Shown here: positions 55,713 through 64,000 of the stretch, piece after piece
Layout of the letters: each line of letters starts with the position of its first letter
How positions within the stretch are numbered: position 1 is the stretch's first letter
From: Pholiota molesta
Lineage: Eukaryota > Basidiomycota > Agaricomycetes > Agaricales > Strophariaceae
Direction: 5' to 3'
Length of the DNA stretch: 64,000 nucleotides
Assembly (NCBI GenBank): GCA_014925825.1
Contig: JACGCK010000043.1
Coordinates: forward strand, 124,001-188,000
The notes under the pieces: model-generated
What the model was told of the DNA's origin: nothing
The model's database searches: none
What the model saw: the letters and a program-made list of their open reading frames with translations, nothing else
Program-made: the position numbers and the translations under genes

Positions 55713-55859
55713 GCCGAGCTCGATGGTTCGGCTGGATCTGGTCGGCGCTGTCCTCCTCCACTCGTCGATGTGATCCGACTCTCCTACAAGTTAGCTTTTG
55801 TGGTCCTTAAGTGATATAGCTGATCATAACGCACCGCACCTTACGTCGGCTACAGCACG

Positions 55860-58210
55860 CACGTCATATTCCATGCGGCGGGCAACAGCCATCTACAGAT
55901 GAGGTGAGCGCGTGTCCTGGAGCATGATATACGCACCGCGCTAATGTCGTTCTTCCTCTGCAGATAGCCCTTCCGAGCTTCAGGAACGCATTGTCAGTAG
56001 GTTGCTGCTCGTCTCTGCAGCCGCGATATTGCTTACCGCTACTCATAGCGCCTGCAAGCCCTTTCGTCCTAGCCGATGCCGCACGATACGTCGGCGCCGT
56101 GCCCTTGCACGACTGGATCGGCCAGCCTCGGCGCTGGTCAAAGTCTGGGTAAGTCAAGCTTACGAACATTCTGATAATTATACTCACCCGTGTCCCGAGG
56201 AATCGAGCACGCCGTCGTCGCTTCTTGACTGGTCCCTCTGTCCGTAATCGTCGTCCTCGTTGGTAAGTGGAACAGATGGGCGGCCGTTCAAATAGGGCGC
56301 CGAGCTGTTCGCATCGTCGTTCATGGGCCGGGACCCATTCCGCAGGCCCTCCGCGCATTCGCTTGTATGAGGCGCAAAGACGGCGCACATCGACTTCAGA
56401 CCTAATAAATGTGAGTAGTTCCTGTACGGTCGAATCAGCGCCGCACTCACTGACGTCCTCCCTCGCAGATCGCCTTCCTCGTCGTCGTTCCGCACCCGGT
56501 AGGTTGTCCACCTCCTTCTCATAGGCGGTCGTCGCGGTGCTGACCCGTATCGACGCTGCTAGGTGTCGCAACGGCTTGCCCGTAACTCCTAGAGATCCCG
56601 CGGCTCGCCCTTGCCGTTCTCTGTTGCAGTCGTATCGTTGCTGCGCCGCCGTGTTGCCTAGCTTACTGCTACGCTGAGAGGAAGGGTGATGAGAGGAGAT
56701 CCACACACCTGGGCGCTGCACGCCGTCCGTGCTGCGTGGCTCCTGAGCCCTGTCGTACGATCTGAACGTCGACGCTCCGGCGACGTGCGCCGATGTCGGC
56801 CAAATACCTTGCTCGTGTGTTCCATCCTTCGCTGTGATCTTTGTCTGCCGCTCTGGAAGTGCTGCTGGTAAGTGACGTTCGCTCATAGGTACGCACCGGT
56901 GCACTCGTCCGCTACCCCTCGCGATCGCGTCGTCGTTATCCAAGGCACGCCGGCTGCTTAGCTTCTGCGCGCAGGGGTGCCCATGGCGCTCGCCAGATGG
57001 GCCCCGACGCCGTCCAGGTCTCCTCCTCGCGCGTGCCGGCGCCGTTTCGTGAGTCTGGCTGGTACGTTATTAATAAGCACCGGTGTCGCCGTTGACCCTG
57101 CTGCGGCCTCGATGTGCGCCGAACGTGTGAGGTCGCTGGGTCGTCCTTCTGTGTTGCAGCTGGTCGCAGAGGCGGCGCCGTTGTGCCTAGCTCATTGCAG
57201 TAAGCGCGGTGCTGAGAGGTGAGATTTACACACCTGGGAGCTGCGCAGTATCCATATGCTGCGCGCCGTGGTGCCCATGGATCACCCTCCCTTGCTCTCA
57301 GCCTATCCGTGCGAGCTGGACGTTTGACGCTCGCCGGTAGGGCTCCGATATTCTCTTCGCGGTCTCGTTCCGTGGTGTATTGCCGTTCTGGAGTTGTTGA
57401 TAGTATGCTAAGCTGAGGTGTTTGTTTCGATATCGGGACGCTCGCTCGATGTGTGCCGAATCCCGATGTCGTCAAGACATCCTCCTCGCGCTCGCCGGCC
57501 CACTGGGTTTCGTTCTGATGTATGTATGCCGCGCTAGAGGTGCTGGTGGTAAGTTAAGCACCGAGAGACGTTTGCTCGTAGCTACGCACCGGTGCTCTCG
57601 TCCCTGCCCGCCCGTGCTGCGTGGCTCCTGTGCACTCTGGTTCGATCTGAATGTTGACGCTCGTCCGACGTGCGTCGACGTCGTCCATATTTCGTGCTCG
57701 CACGTCGCCGTGGACTTTGTATGCCGCTCTGGAGATGTTTCTGGCAAGTGCAGCGCCACGTGAGGTGTGCTTATAGCTACGTACCGGTGCTCTCGCCCGC
57801 TATCCCTCGCGATCGCGTCGTTGTTGTGCAAGGTACGCCGGCTGCTTGGGTGCTGTGCGCGGTGGTGCCCATGGACGGCGATCAGGGCGATCTGAACGTC
57901 GGACGCTCGCCGGCCCACGCGGTTCCGTTGATCGTGGTGAGCTGCTCTTGACGTGCTGCTGATGGCACGAGTATGCGTCGCGGCGGTGTTGGTGTCGTTG
58001 TTCTGGCGCCGGGGAGACGAATGCGCGCCGCCGGAATGATGACACGGTCTGCTGCCAACTTGTATGCCGCGGAGCGCTGTTCAGGGCGGTGGAGATGAGC
58101 GCAGGGGGCGGAGAGCCAGAGAGCAGAAGCAAGCGGGACGGTGTGAGGGGGCGACTCCGGGGCGAGAAGATGAAAGGAAGCGGAACGGAGGATGGGACGC
58201 CGACGGACGC
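55860..58210. repeat. GC-rich field of shuffled degenerate repeats
   Basis: Modules recur with 10-25 percent divergence in changing order. Examples: TACGCACCGGTGC plus CTCG near 56888, 57585 and (TACGTACC) 57779; CCCTCGCGATCGCGTCGT near 56915 and 57802; GTGCTGCGTGGCTCCTG near 56730 and 57612; GATCTGAACGTCG near 56760 and 57889; CTCGCCGGCCCAC near 57495 and 57909. All frames are partly open because of base composition. I support no gene here. The field fills the gap before helicase copy 2. Confidence 0.75.
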
Positions 58211-58268
58211 AACGAAAGCTGTACAGAAAGCTTGGCGGGCGCTTAGGTTAGCGATGGGTTGCAACTTG

Positions 58269-59871
58269 GACTTTGTTGAGGTATCGACTTTGATGGCAGA
58301 AGGAGTGAAGGGGTCGAGTTCAGTGCAAGAGCCCTGAGTTTTAAACTCTAGCTATGTACAAAGCCTATTGATAGGTGAACCAAGCAAAGGAGTCGACGGC
58401 CCGCTTCAACACGTGATTGCAATATCTGGTGGCCGAGTCGAGTCCAATCCTGCCCAAATCCTGCACTTTTCTACCAGCATCTAGCTTTTGCGCACCGCTA
58501 CGTTCGCCATGGTAAAAGAGCAGGCTCTCCCTCTTGCAGGGCCTTCTCGGCATCAAAATCCGAAGAAATCGAAGAAGAACGCAAAGCCAGCCGTCAGAAC
58601 ATCCAAACTGAAAAAGTTGACCGAAAAGCAGAAAATCGATGCTCTGGAGAAAGATGCTATGGATTTCGTGAGTATTCTGGCGGGACCTCACTATGCGTAA
58701 ACAGGACCACTTACCAATGTCATAGGTACCCCTAGAAAATCTCAAACAGTTTGCTGACCTTCCATTATCTGAGGCAACGAAGAAAGGTTAGAAAGTTTGA
58801 ATTAGTGGAAGGATAGAAAGAACGACTAACTCTAATCGCATCAGGATTGAAGAAAGCCTTTTTCGTAGATATGACGGACATCCAGAAGACAAGTATTCAC
58901 GTTTCGCTCAAGGGAAAGGATGTGCTAGGCGCCGCACGAACAGGGAGCGGAAAAACTCTTGCGTTTCTCGTCCCGGTTCTGGAAATCCTGTATCGACGGC
59001 GGTGGAGTGCAGAGGATGGTTTGGGTGCTTTGATTGTGTCTCCTACCCGCGAACTGGTGCGTAGCACTTCTTCGCTGACAAAATTCGGTTCAAGCTGACT
59101 TGATCTACGTTAGGCCGTTCAAATCTTCGAAGTGCTACGCTCCATAGGTGGCTACCACTCTTTTTCCGCCGGCCTTGTCATTGGAGGCAAGAACCTCAAA
59201 GATGAGAGTGATAGGCTTTCGCGGATGAACATTCTGGTCGCAACACCAGGAAGGCTGCTGCAACATATGGATCAGACTATTGGTTTCGACGCTGGGAACC
59301 TGCAAATGCTAGGTGCGCTGCTTGTTGTTCCCTACTGCATGTACATACTCATGCCTTATTTAGTCCTTGACGAAGCGGACCGAATCCTCGACATGGGCTT
59401 CCAAAAGACCCTCACCGCCCTCCTCGGCCACCTCCCCAAATCCCGCCAAACCCTCCTCTTCTCCGCCACCCAGACCGAATCCGTCGCCGACCTCGCCCGC
59501 CTCTCCCTCACCAACCCCGTCCAAATCGGCACCAAGGGCAGCGACGCCGCCGCCGCGATGCCCGCGAACCTCGAGCAGCACTACCTCGTCGTCGCGCTCG
59601 ACAAGAAGCTCGACGTCCTCTGGAGCTTCATCAAGACGCACCTGCAGACGAAGATCATCGTGTTCCTGTCGAGCTGCAAGCAGGTGCGCTTCGTGTTCGA
59701 GACGTTCTGCAAGATGCACCCGGGCATGCCGCTGCTGAACCTGCACGGGAAGCAGAAGCAGATGGCAAGGCTGGCGATGTACCAAAGGTTCACGGCGATG
59801 GAGCATGCGGTGCTGTTTGCGACGGATATCGCGGCGCGCGGGCTGGATTTTCCTTCGATTGATTGGGTGGT
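58269..59871 (+). repeat. Segmental duplication, distal copy
   Basis: Partner of 48990-50754. Here the helicase gene continues past the duplication end into its complete 3' half, so this copy retains the ancestral gene structure downstream. Confidence 0.9.
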
Positions 59872-61319
59872 GCAGCTGGATGCGCCGGAGGACGCGGAGA
59901 CCTATATCCATCGTGTAGGGCGGACGGCGCGGTATGAAAGTAAGGGCAAGAGTCTGCTGTTCTTGGCACCCAGCGAAGAGGAGGGTATGCTCGCTGCACT
60001 CAAGAAGAAGAATGTGGAGGTTTCGAAAATCAAAAACCGCCCGAGCAAGACGCAGAATATTCAAAATCAGCTGCAGAACCTCGCATTCCAGGACCCGGAA
60101 ATCAAATATCTTGGACAACGAGTATGTCCTGCTCTTGTCCTGTGTTGCCGTTTCACTAGCTTATCATGTCCCTATAGGCATTTGTGTCATACATTCGGTC
60201 CGTTTATCTGCAGAAGGACAAATCTATATTCAACGTCGACGAGCTCCCTGTCGACCGCTTCGCAGAGTCCCTTGGTCTCCCCGGAACGCCCAAAATCAAA
60301 TTCCTCAGCAAGGCCGCTGTAAAACAACGGAAAAATGCGTCTCGCGTTGTCGAGGCCGCGAAAGCTGAGGCTGAGGCTGGAAGTTCAAGTGAGGACTCGG
60401 AAGATGATGACGACGCTTCATCATCGTCTGAAGAGGAGGAGGAGACAGTCAAACCAACCAAACCAGCCAAAGTACGGTTTAGCATCAAATATTTATCCTT
60501 GAACATCCGCTTAACATGTAATGATAGGGCGACGTCGTGCGCACAAAATACGACCGCATGTTCGAGCGCAAGAACCAGAACGTGCTCTCCGAACACTACT
60601 CCAAGCTCATCGAGCACGACCCGGCCACCCTCGGCGGCGGCGACGACGACGACGACGACTTCATCGTGCTCAAGCGCGCGGACCACGATCTCCCGCCCGA
60701 CCTCCCCCCGCTCGACGCCAGCGACCTCTCCAAGCGCAAGCTCAAGCTCGGCCGCGCGAAGCAGACCATCCTCAAGAACGGCATCGGCACGAAGGTGGTG
60801 TTCGACGACGCGGGCAACCCGCATAGCCTGTACGAGATGGCGGACCCGGATGCGTGGTACGCGGCGAAGGGCGGGCTGGAGGGCGCGAAGGAGGAGGGGG
60901 TGCTGTTTGCGCAGAAGGAGGGGTCGAAGATGCGCGTGGCGGATGTGGTGGATCGCGAGGAGGCGAAGGCGAAGAAGCAGGAGAAGAAGAGGAAGAGAAA
61001 GGAGAAGGAGAGAGAGGTATGTTCATGATTTGTTTCTCCTCTCTAGCTTCGGGTACATTGCTGACCGATTTTTCTGTGATAACAGAGAAATGAACAACCC
61101 GTCGGTGCCGTGTTTGACGCACCATCTGATGATGATGGCTATGTTTCTCCTGAATTCGATCTTCCAGATCTACCATCGGACGACGAAGACATGGCTCCGC
61201 CCCCCTCAAAACGCAACAAATTCGACTCGCACTCGAATAAGCGGACAACAAAAGCATCATCAGATGCAGGCTTGGATGACGAGGAAGAGCTGGCATTGCG
61301 TTTGCTTGGCAGAGGATAA
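58509..61319 (+). CDS. DBP4: DEAD-box RNA helicase Dbp4/DDX10
   Basis: Nucleolar ATP-dependent RNA helicase of the small-subunit processome, involved in releasing U14 snoRNA in yeast. ATG 58509, basic N terminus, Q-motif region [20 protein letters not shown], motif [61 protein letters not shown] and motif [18 protein letters not shown]. The Dbp4-type C-terminal domain follows: [70 protein letters not shown], an acidic/Ser stretch, [20 protein letters not shown], six consecutive Asp, [18 protein letters not shown], a Lys/Glu-rich coiled coil and a last exon ending LALRLLGRG. About nine introns, no frame breaks, full family length. The 5' half is duplicated at 49-50.75 kb. Confidence 0.95.
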
Positions 61320-62272
61320 TGCACTACCATCTGGAAGGGTAACCCTATGAACATACTATTCTCTCTAGATTATTTGCTATCATGGATGGTTGCTTCTTTT
61401 CTCGTAATGGCCTTCTTTGGGTAAATTCTGGAGGTATGATCTCAGAAGCTATTGGAGAGGGTTCTACTCTACTTGAAAATGGTTGCCAGTTGAGTAGGCT
61501 CCAATAGCCTCTCAACTCCGCAGTGAATTTGAATACAGTCTATTTTTAGGCTGGCAGCTTAGCGCCGGTGATCTAGGACGTGAAAATACTTCGAATTCCA
61601 CGCAACTTCGACTGACAGGACACAAAGTTACATCCTTTATTCATATTAAGCTACAAAATCCCTATTATCTACCATACAGGCTCGCACTACCAGCATAATT
61701 TGTAAACAGTAGTCTAGAATGCGATCTCGAAGCCCGCCAGAAAATGACTTTCCAATCTCCAGCATGCATCCGAACTAAAATGTGCACAAACCTTTGTCAT
61801 TTGTCAATCAAACATTTTATTCGCCTCAATTAGTGGCGACTATTATCTAGACGGATTTAAACAAGGCCGCTAAGTATGAATGCACGCTGATATACATATG
61901 AGGTAACTTTTTTTGCTGTCGGCCTTAGTCGTTCCTTGCCCGCGAATTCCTATGTTATACCTTCATTAATTCTCAGGCTGTAAATTGATGCTTCTCGGTT
62001 CCCAGAACCCAAAAGCCTATCAAAACCTTCCGGTCAATTTTTCCTCTTCGATGGCGTCCTTCATTCCTCACTTCCCCGACCTCCACTCCATAGACGTCGA
62101 TCGCCCTCGAATGTGGTTCATTAGACATCTCAGACATTCAACTACCTTCGACTCCTGCTTCTGGTCGAGAGCGCCGCTATAAATGAGCCTGGACGGCGTT
62201 CATACTTGTACTTGGGAGTCTTGAAGCCATTTCCTTCCACGAATATCCCTTTCCTTTCCCTGGGTAGACGCT
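61320..62272. other. Intergenic between DBP4 and the 62.3 kb gene
   Basis: No gene supported. The 61600-62000 part is AT-rich. The final 300 bases presumably carry the promoter of the small gene that follows. Confidence 0.5.
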
Positions 62273-62654
62273 ATGTCGACCTACCCCTTTCGACATTCGA
62301 CTTATTGGACTGGAGGTGACGCCGTCAACACCTCAGAGCTACCGGTGAATATTCTTCCTGTCGGGATTTCCAAGGCTTGTTGCTAACATGAGCGCATCAG
62401 CCCATGGATAGTATGGAGGACATCCTTCAAGATATTTTCATGCGAGATAGGAACACCGTATATGTCGCTAAGCAAGGGAAATTCCACTCGTTTAAGAAGC
62501 TTGTGAGATCCTTTAGTGTAAGCGAATTGGTCCTATGTCTCTATTGATCAATATTCATCGATATTCATCATGAATGCAGAATTGGAGGCGAACTCGCGTT
62601 AGCTCCACCAGCAGCTTTCTCTCCATGCCAAAACCCATACGCAAAGGGTTTTAA
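62273..62654 (+). CDS. Unknown basic 87-residue protein, three exons
   Basis: Assembled here from splice signals; its exons are too short to stand out as single frames. Exons 62273-62344, 62401-62517 and 62580-62654 are each a multiple of three, with phase-0 introns having GTGAAT..CAG and GTAAGC..CAG ends. The product begins MSTYPFRHSTYWTGGDAVNT, continues MDSMEDILQDIFMRDRNTVY, VAKQGKFHSFKKLVRSFS and ends in a Ser/Arg/Lys-rich tail, MPKPIRKGF. There is an acidic middle and a strongly basic C-terminal third, no signal peptide and no membrane segment. I recognise no named family. That three exons are open, in phase and start with an ATG after a C/T-rich leader is the support. Confidence 0.6.
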
Positions 62655-63085
62655 TCCGACTACATATTTCTTGTGATTGGTGATATATTGCCAACCCATT
62701 TCCGTCAATCTTTAATCTTATCTTATTTTCTTGCCAAGGCTTGGTTGAGGCTTGGACTGTTGGACAATGGATTTAAAACGGACGTCACTTCACACCTAGC
62801 CTACCGGTATGAGATTATCTTGGACTGCTTTTACTTCAGATAAAATCTTGAACTCGGTGGTTTAGAGAGTTTAGTTTATATTAATATTTGTACAGTATTT
62901 ATTATAGCATGCCTTGAATCGGTACAATACAAGGAAAACACAGGGCTACAGTAAGAAAAGTACGTAAGGAATCAACAAGTGATATATGATATCGAAAAAT
63001 CCTACGAATAAGTAGGTCATGAATATTAGAATGAAACATACATGGCATAGATAAAAAAATGGTCGACCAATAAATCAAATGGAGA
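62655..63085. other. Convergent AT-rich spacer
   Basis: 3' ends of the small plus-strand gene and of the minus-strand F-box/LRR-like gene face each other. Nothing else seen. Confidence 0.5.
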
Positions 63086-64000
63086 TCAACAAGTCCTTGG
63101 CCTAGCCAGAGGCGGTAAGGACGGCCAGCTATATCCCGCAGTATTCCATTGTTGCACATTCCAGGAAACGAACGAATGTGTCGGATGATATTTTGGCGTT
63201 AACGACGTCGCACCGGTAGTAGGATGGCGGAAGATCCTGCACACCATATCCACAGTACGATCCATAAGAGAGAAATACTGGAGGGTAGGGCAGTGCGCCG
63301 CAAACGGCAACGCCATCCAATGGCTGTCAAGAAAATACGGCGGGACCTCGTCCGTCAGATCAAAGTCCACATGGCGATTATGACACGCCACTGACGCCGA
63401 CGAGTGTGCGAAGTCGCTCTCGAACGCGAGCAGCGTGCTCGGCGTTGCATCCCAATACTCCGTGCGGAAGTTCCAGCAGAAGTGGCGCAGAGCCTTGAAC
63501 CCCGCAAAGCACGCCGCGTATTCCCATGCCGCGTGCGGCCACGTCGCGAGCTTGTTCTGATGCTGGTTGTGGTTCTGCCTTCGGACGAGCGTCAGCGCGA
63601 CGAGCTCGGGGAACAGGCGCGCGATCTCTTCAAACGCTTCGAACTCGGCCTCCGCGAGCCCCTCAAGGACCAGCACCTCGAGCGGCGAACGTTGCACCGC
63701 TCGGAGCAGTGCGCGCACCAAGGAGTCAGAGATGCCCCAGTCCATGTGTAGCTTGAGGTGTGTAAGAAATGTGCCTGATACCCTACTGATCGCGAAGAAG
63801 TTGAAGAGCTGCGCCAAATCGGCTGTGTCGATGTTGTCTAGCGATAACCGCTCGAGGCTGTCCAGCCGGCAAAACATCCAAAACAGGCCATCGGGAGCGG
63901 GGTACGGACCAACGCCGAATTGGACGATGGACAAGGTGCGGATGTTGGGGCAGAAGAGGATAGCATACCACTGACTGTGTGTTTCCGCGAAACTCGAGTC
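63086..64000 (-). CDS. F-box/LRR-like protein, 3' part only
   Basis: C-terminal 300 residues of a protein whose 5' end lies beyond the window edge; the frame is open right to base 64000. It shows irregular leucine-rich segments: WYAILFCPNIRTLSIVQFG, LDSLERLSLDNIDTADLAQL, TFLTHLKLHMDWGISDSLVR, RSPLEVLVLEGLAEAEFEAF, LFPELVALTLVRRQNHNQ, then FKALRHFCWNFRTEYWDATP and ALPFAAHCPTLQYFSLMDRT. It ends at 63086 after LPPLARPRTC. This is typical of the very large mushroom family with an N-terminal F-box and degenerate leucine-rich repeats, but the F-box itself is not in the window. One exon, intact. Confidence 0.75.
   Translation of the reverse strand, partial: DSSFAETHSQWYAILFCPNIRTLSIVQFGVGPYPAPDGLFWMFCRLDSLERLSLDNIDTADLAQLFNFFAISRVSGTFLTHLKLHMDWGISDSLVRALLRAVQRSPLEVLVLEGLAEAEFEAFEEIARLFPELVALTLVRRQNHNQHQNKLATWPHAAWEYAACFAGFKALRHFCWNFRTEYWDATPSTLLAFESDFAHSSASVACHNRHVDFDLTDEVPPYFLDSHWMALPFAAHCPTLQYFSLMDRTVDMVCRIFRHPTTGATSLTPKYHPTHSFVSWNVQQWNTAGYSWPSLPPLARPRTC

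Noticed and set aside
55864..56943. A 359-codon minus-strand open frame inside the GC-rich field, with further long frames to 58264
   Set aside because: The frames follow from high GC content and DNA repeats. They hold no domain, have atypical composition, overlap other open frames, and break and restart in different frames.
56869..57570. GTAAGT..TAG pairs in the GC-rich field read as introns
   Set aside because: Several would be about 20 bases long, too short for spliceosomal introns, and no open frame is joined by removing them.
59360..60118. A 252-codon antisense frame across helicase copy 2, also seen across copy 1
   Set aside because: Mirror frame of the DEAD-box coding sequence; it is open only because of codon bias on the other strand.
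1..64000. CRISPR arrays, tRNA or rRNA genes, prophage or bacterial operons
   Set aside because: No regular repeat-spacer array, no cloverleaf-consistent sequence with A and B boxes, and no rRNA core motif was seen. Gene structure is eukaryotic throughout.

Overview
The window is nuclear DNA of a filamentous basidiomycete, most likely an Agaricomycete. Genes on both strands are cut by many 45-65 base introns with GT..AG ends, and the families present (a beta-1,3-glucan synthase of the Fks type, Con-6, tandem thaumatin-like proteins, agaric-type F-box proteins, a multi-pass membrane family common in mushrooms, a NACHT fragment) fit that group. There is no sign of operons, CRISPR arrays, tRNA or rRNA genes.

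Layout. 0.7-6.7 kb: a mitochondrial Mn superoxide dismutase gene (minus), two unrecognised genes and a Con-6 gene. 8.3-14.2 kb: the beta-1,3-glucan synthase catalytic subunit. 14.8-20.9 kb: three tandem thaumatin-like protein genes, each with a 7-base microexon. 21.5-27.5 kb: an F-box protein, an unknown protein and the SAGA subunit Hfi1/Ada1. 27.6-28.3 kb: a broken NACHT fragment. 28.7-30.4 kb: a 2-oxoglutarate/Fe(II) dioxygenase. 30.9-49 kb: a dense mostly housekeeping block with isoprenylcysteine methyltransferase, Orc3, NOSIP-type RING protein, Rpf2, an alpha/beta hydrolase, a multi-pass membrane protein, farnesyltransferase alpha and Yop1/REEP. Two paralogous small secreted protein genes sit in this block. 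49-61.3 kb: a segmental duplication of a Dbp4/DDX10 RNA helicase gene. The first copy is cut off before motif VI, the second is complete, and about 7.5 kb of repeats lies between them. 62.3-64 kb: a newly assembled 87-residue gene and the 3' part of an F-box/LRR-like gene.

Functional themes. Cell-wall synthesis (glucan synthase) lies beside a cluster of secreted thaumatin-like proteins, a family that in fungi includes beta-1,3-glucanases. CaaX processing is represented twice (farnesyltransferase alpha, ICMT). Ribosome biogenesis (Rpf2, Dbp4), replication licensing (Orc3) and transcription (Hfi1) make up the housekeeping core.

Sequence quality. Conserved genes in the first ~24 kb are broken repeatedly by single missing bases, nearly always in runs of the same base, with perfectly conserved protein on either side. 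I read these as assembly errors, not decay. Gene models there must jump frame, and they are described without rewriting the sequence.

The most unusual signals are: the pair of small secreted proteins sharing an exon structure and an identical 15-base upstream element; the conserved 7-base microexon of the thaumatin-like genes; a minus-strand array of tiny exon-intron units encoding an FW[IT]S-type peptide; and the helicase duplication with its repeat-filled interior.
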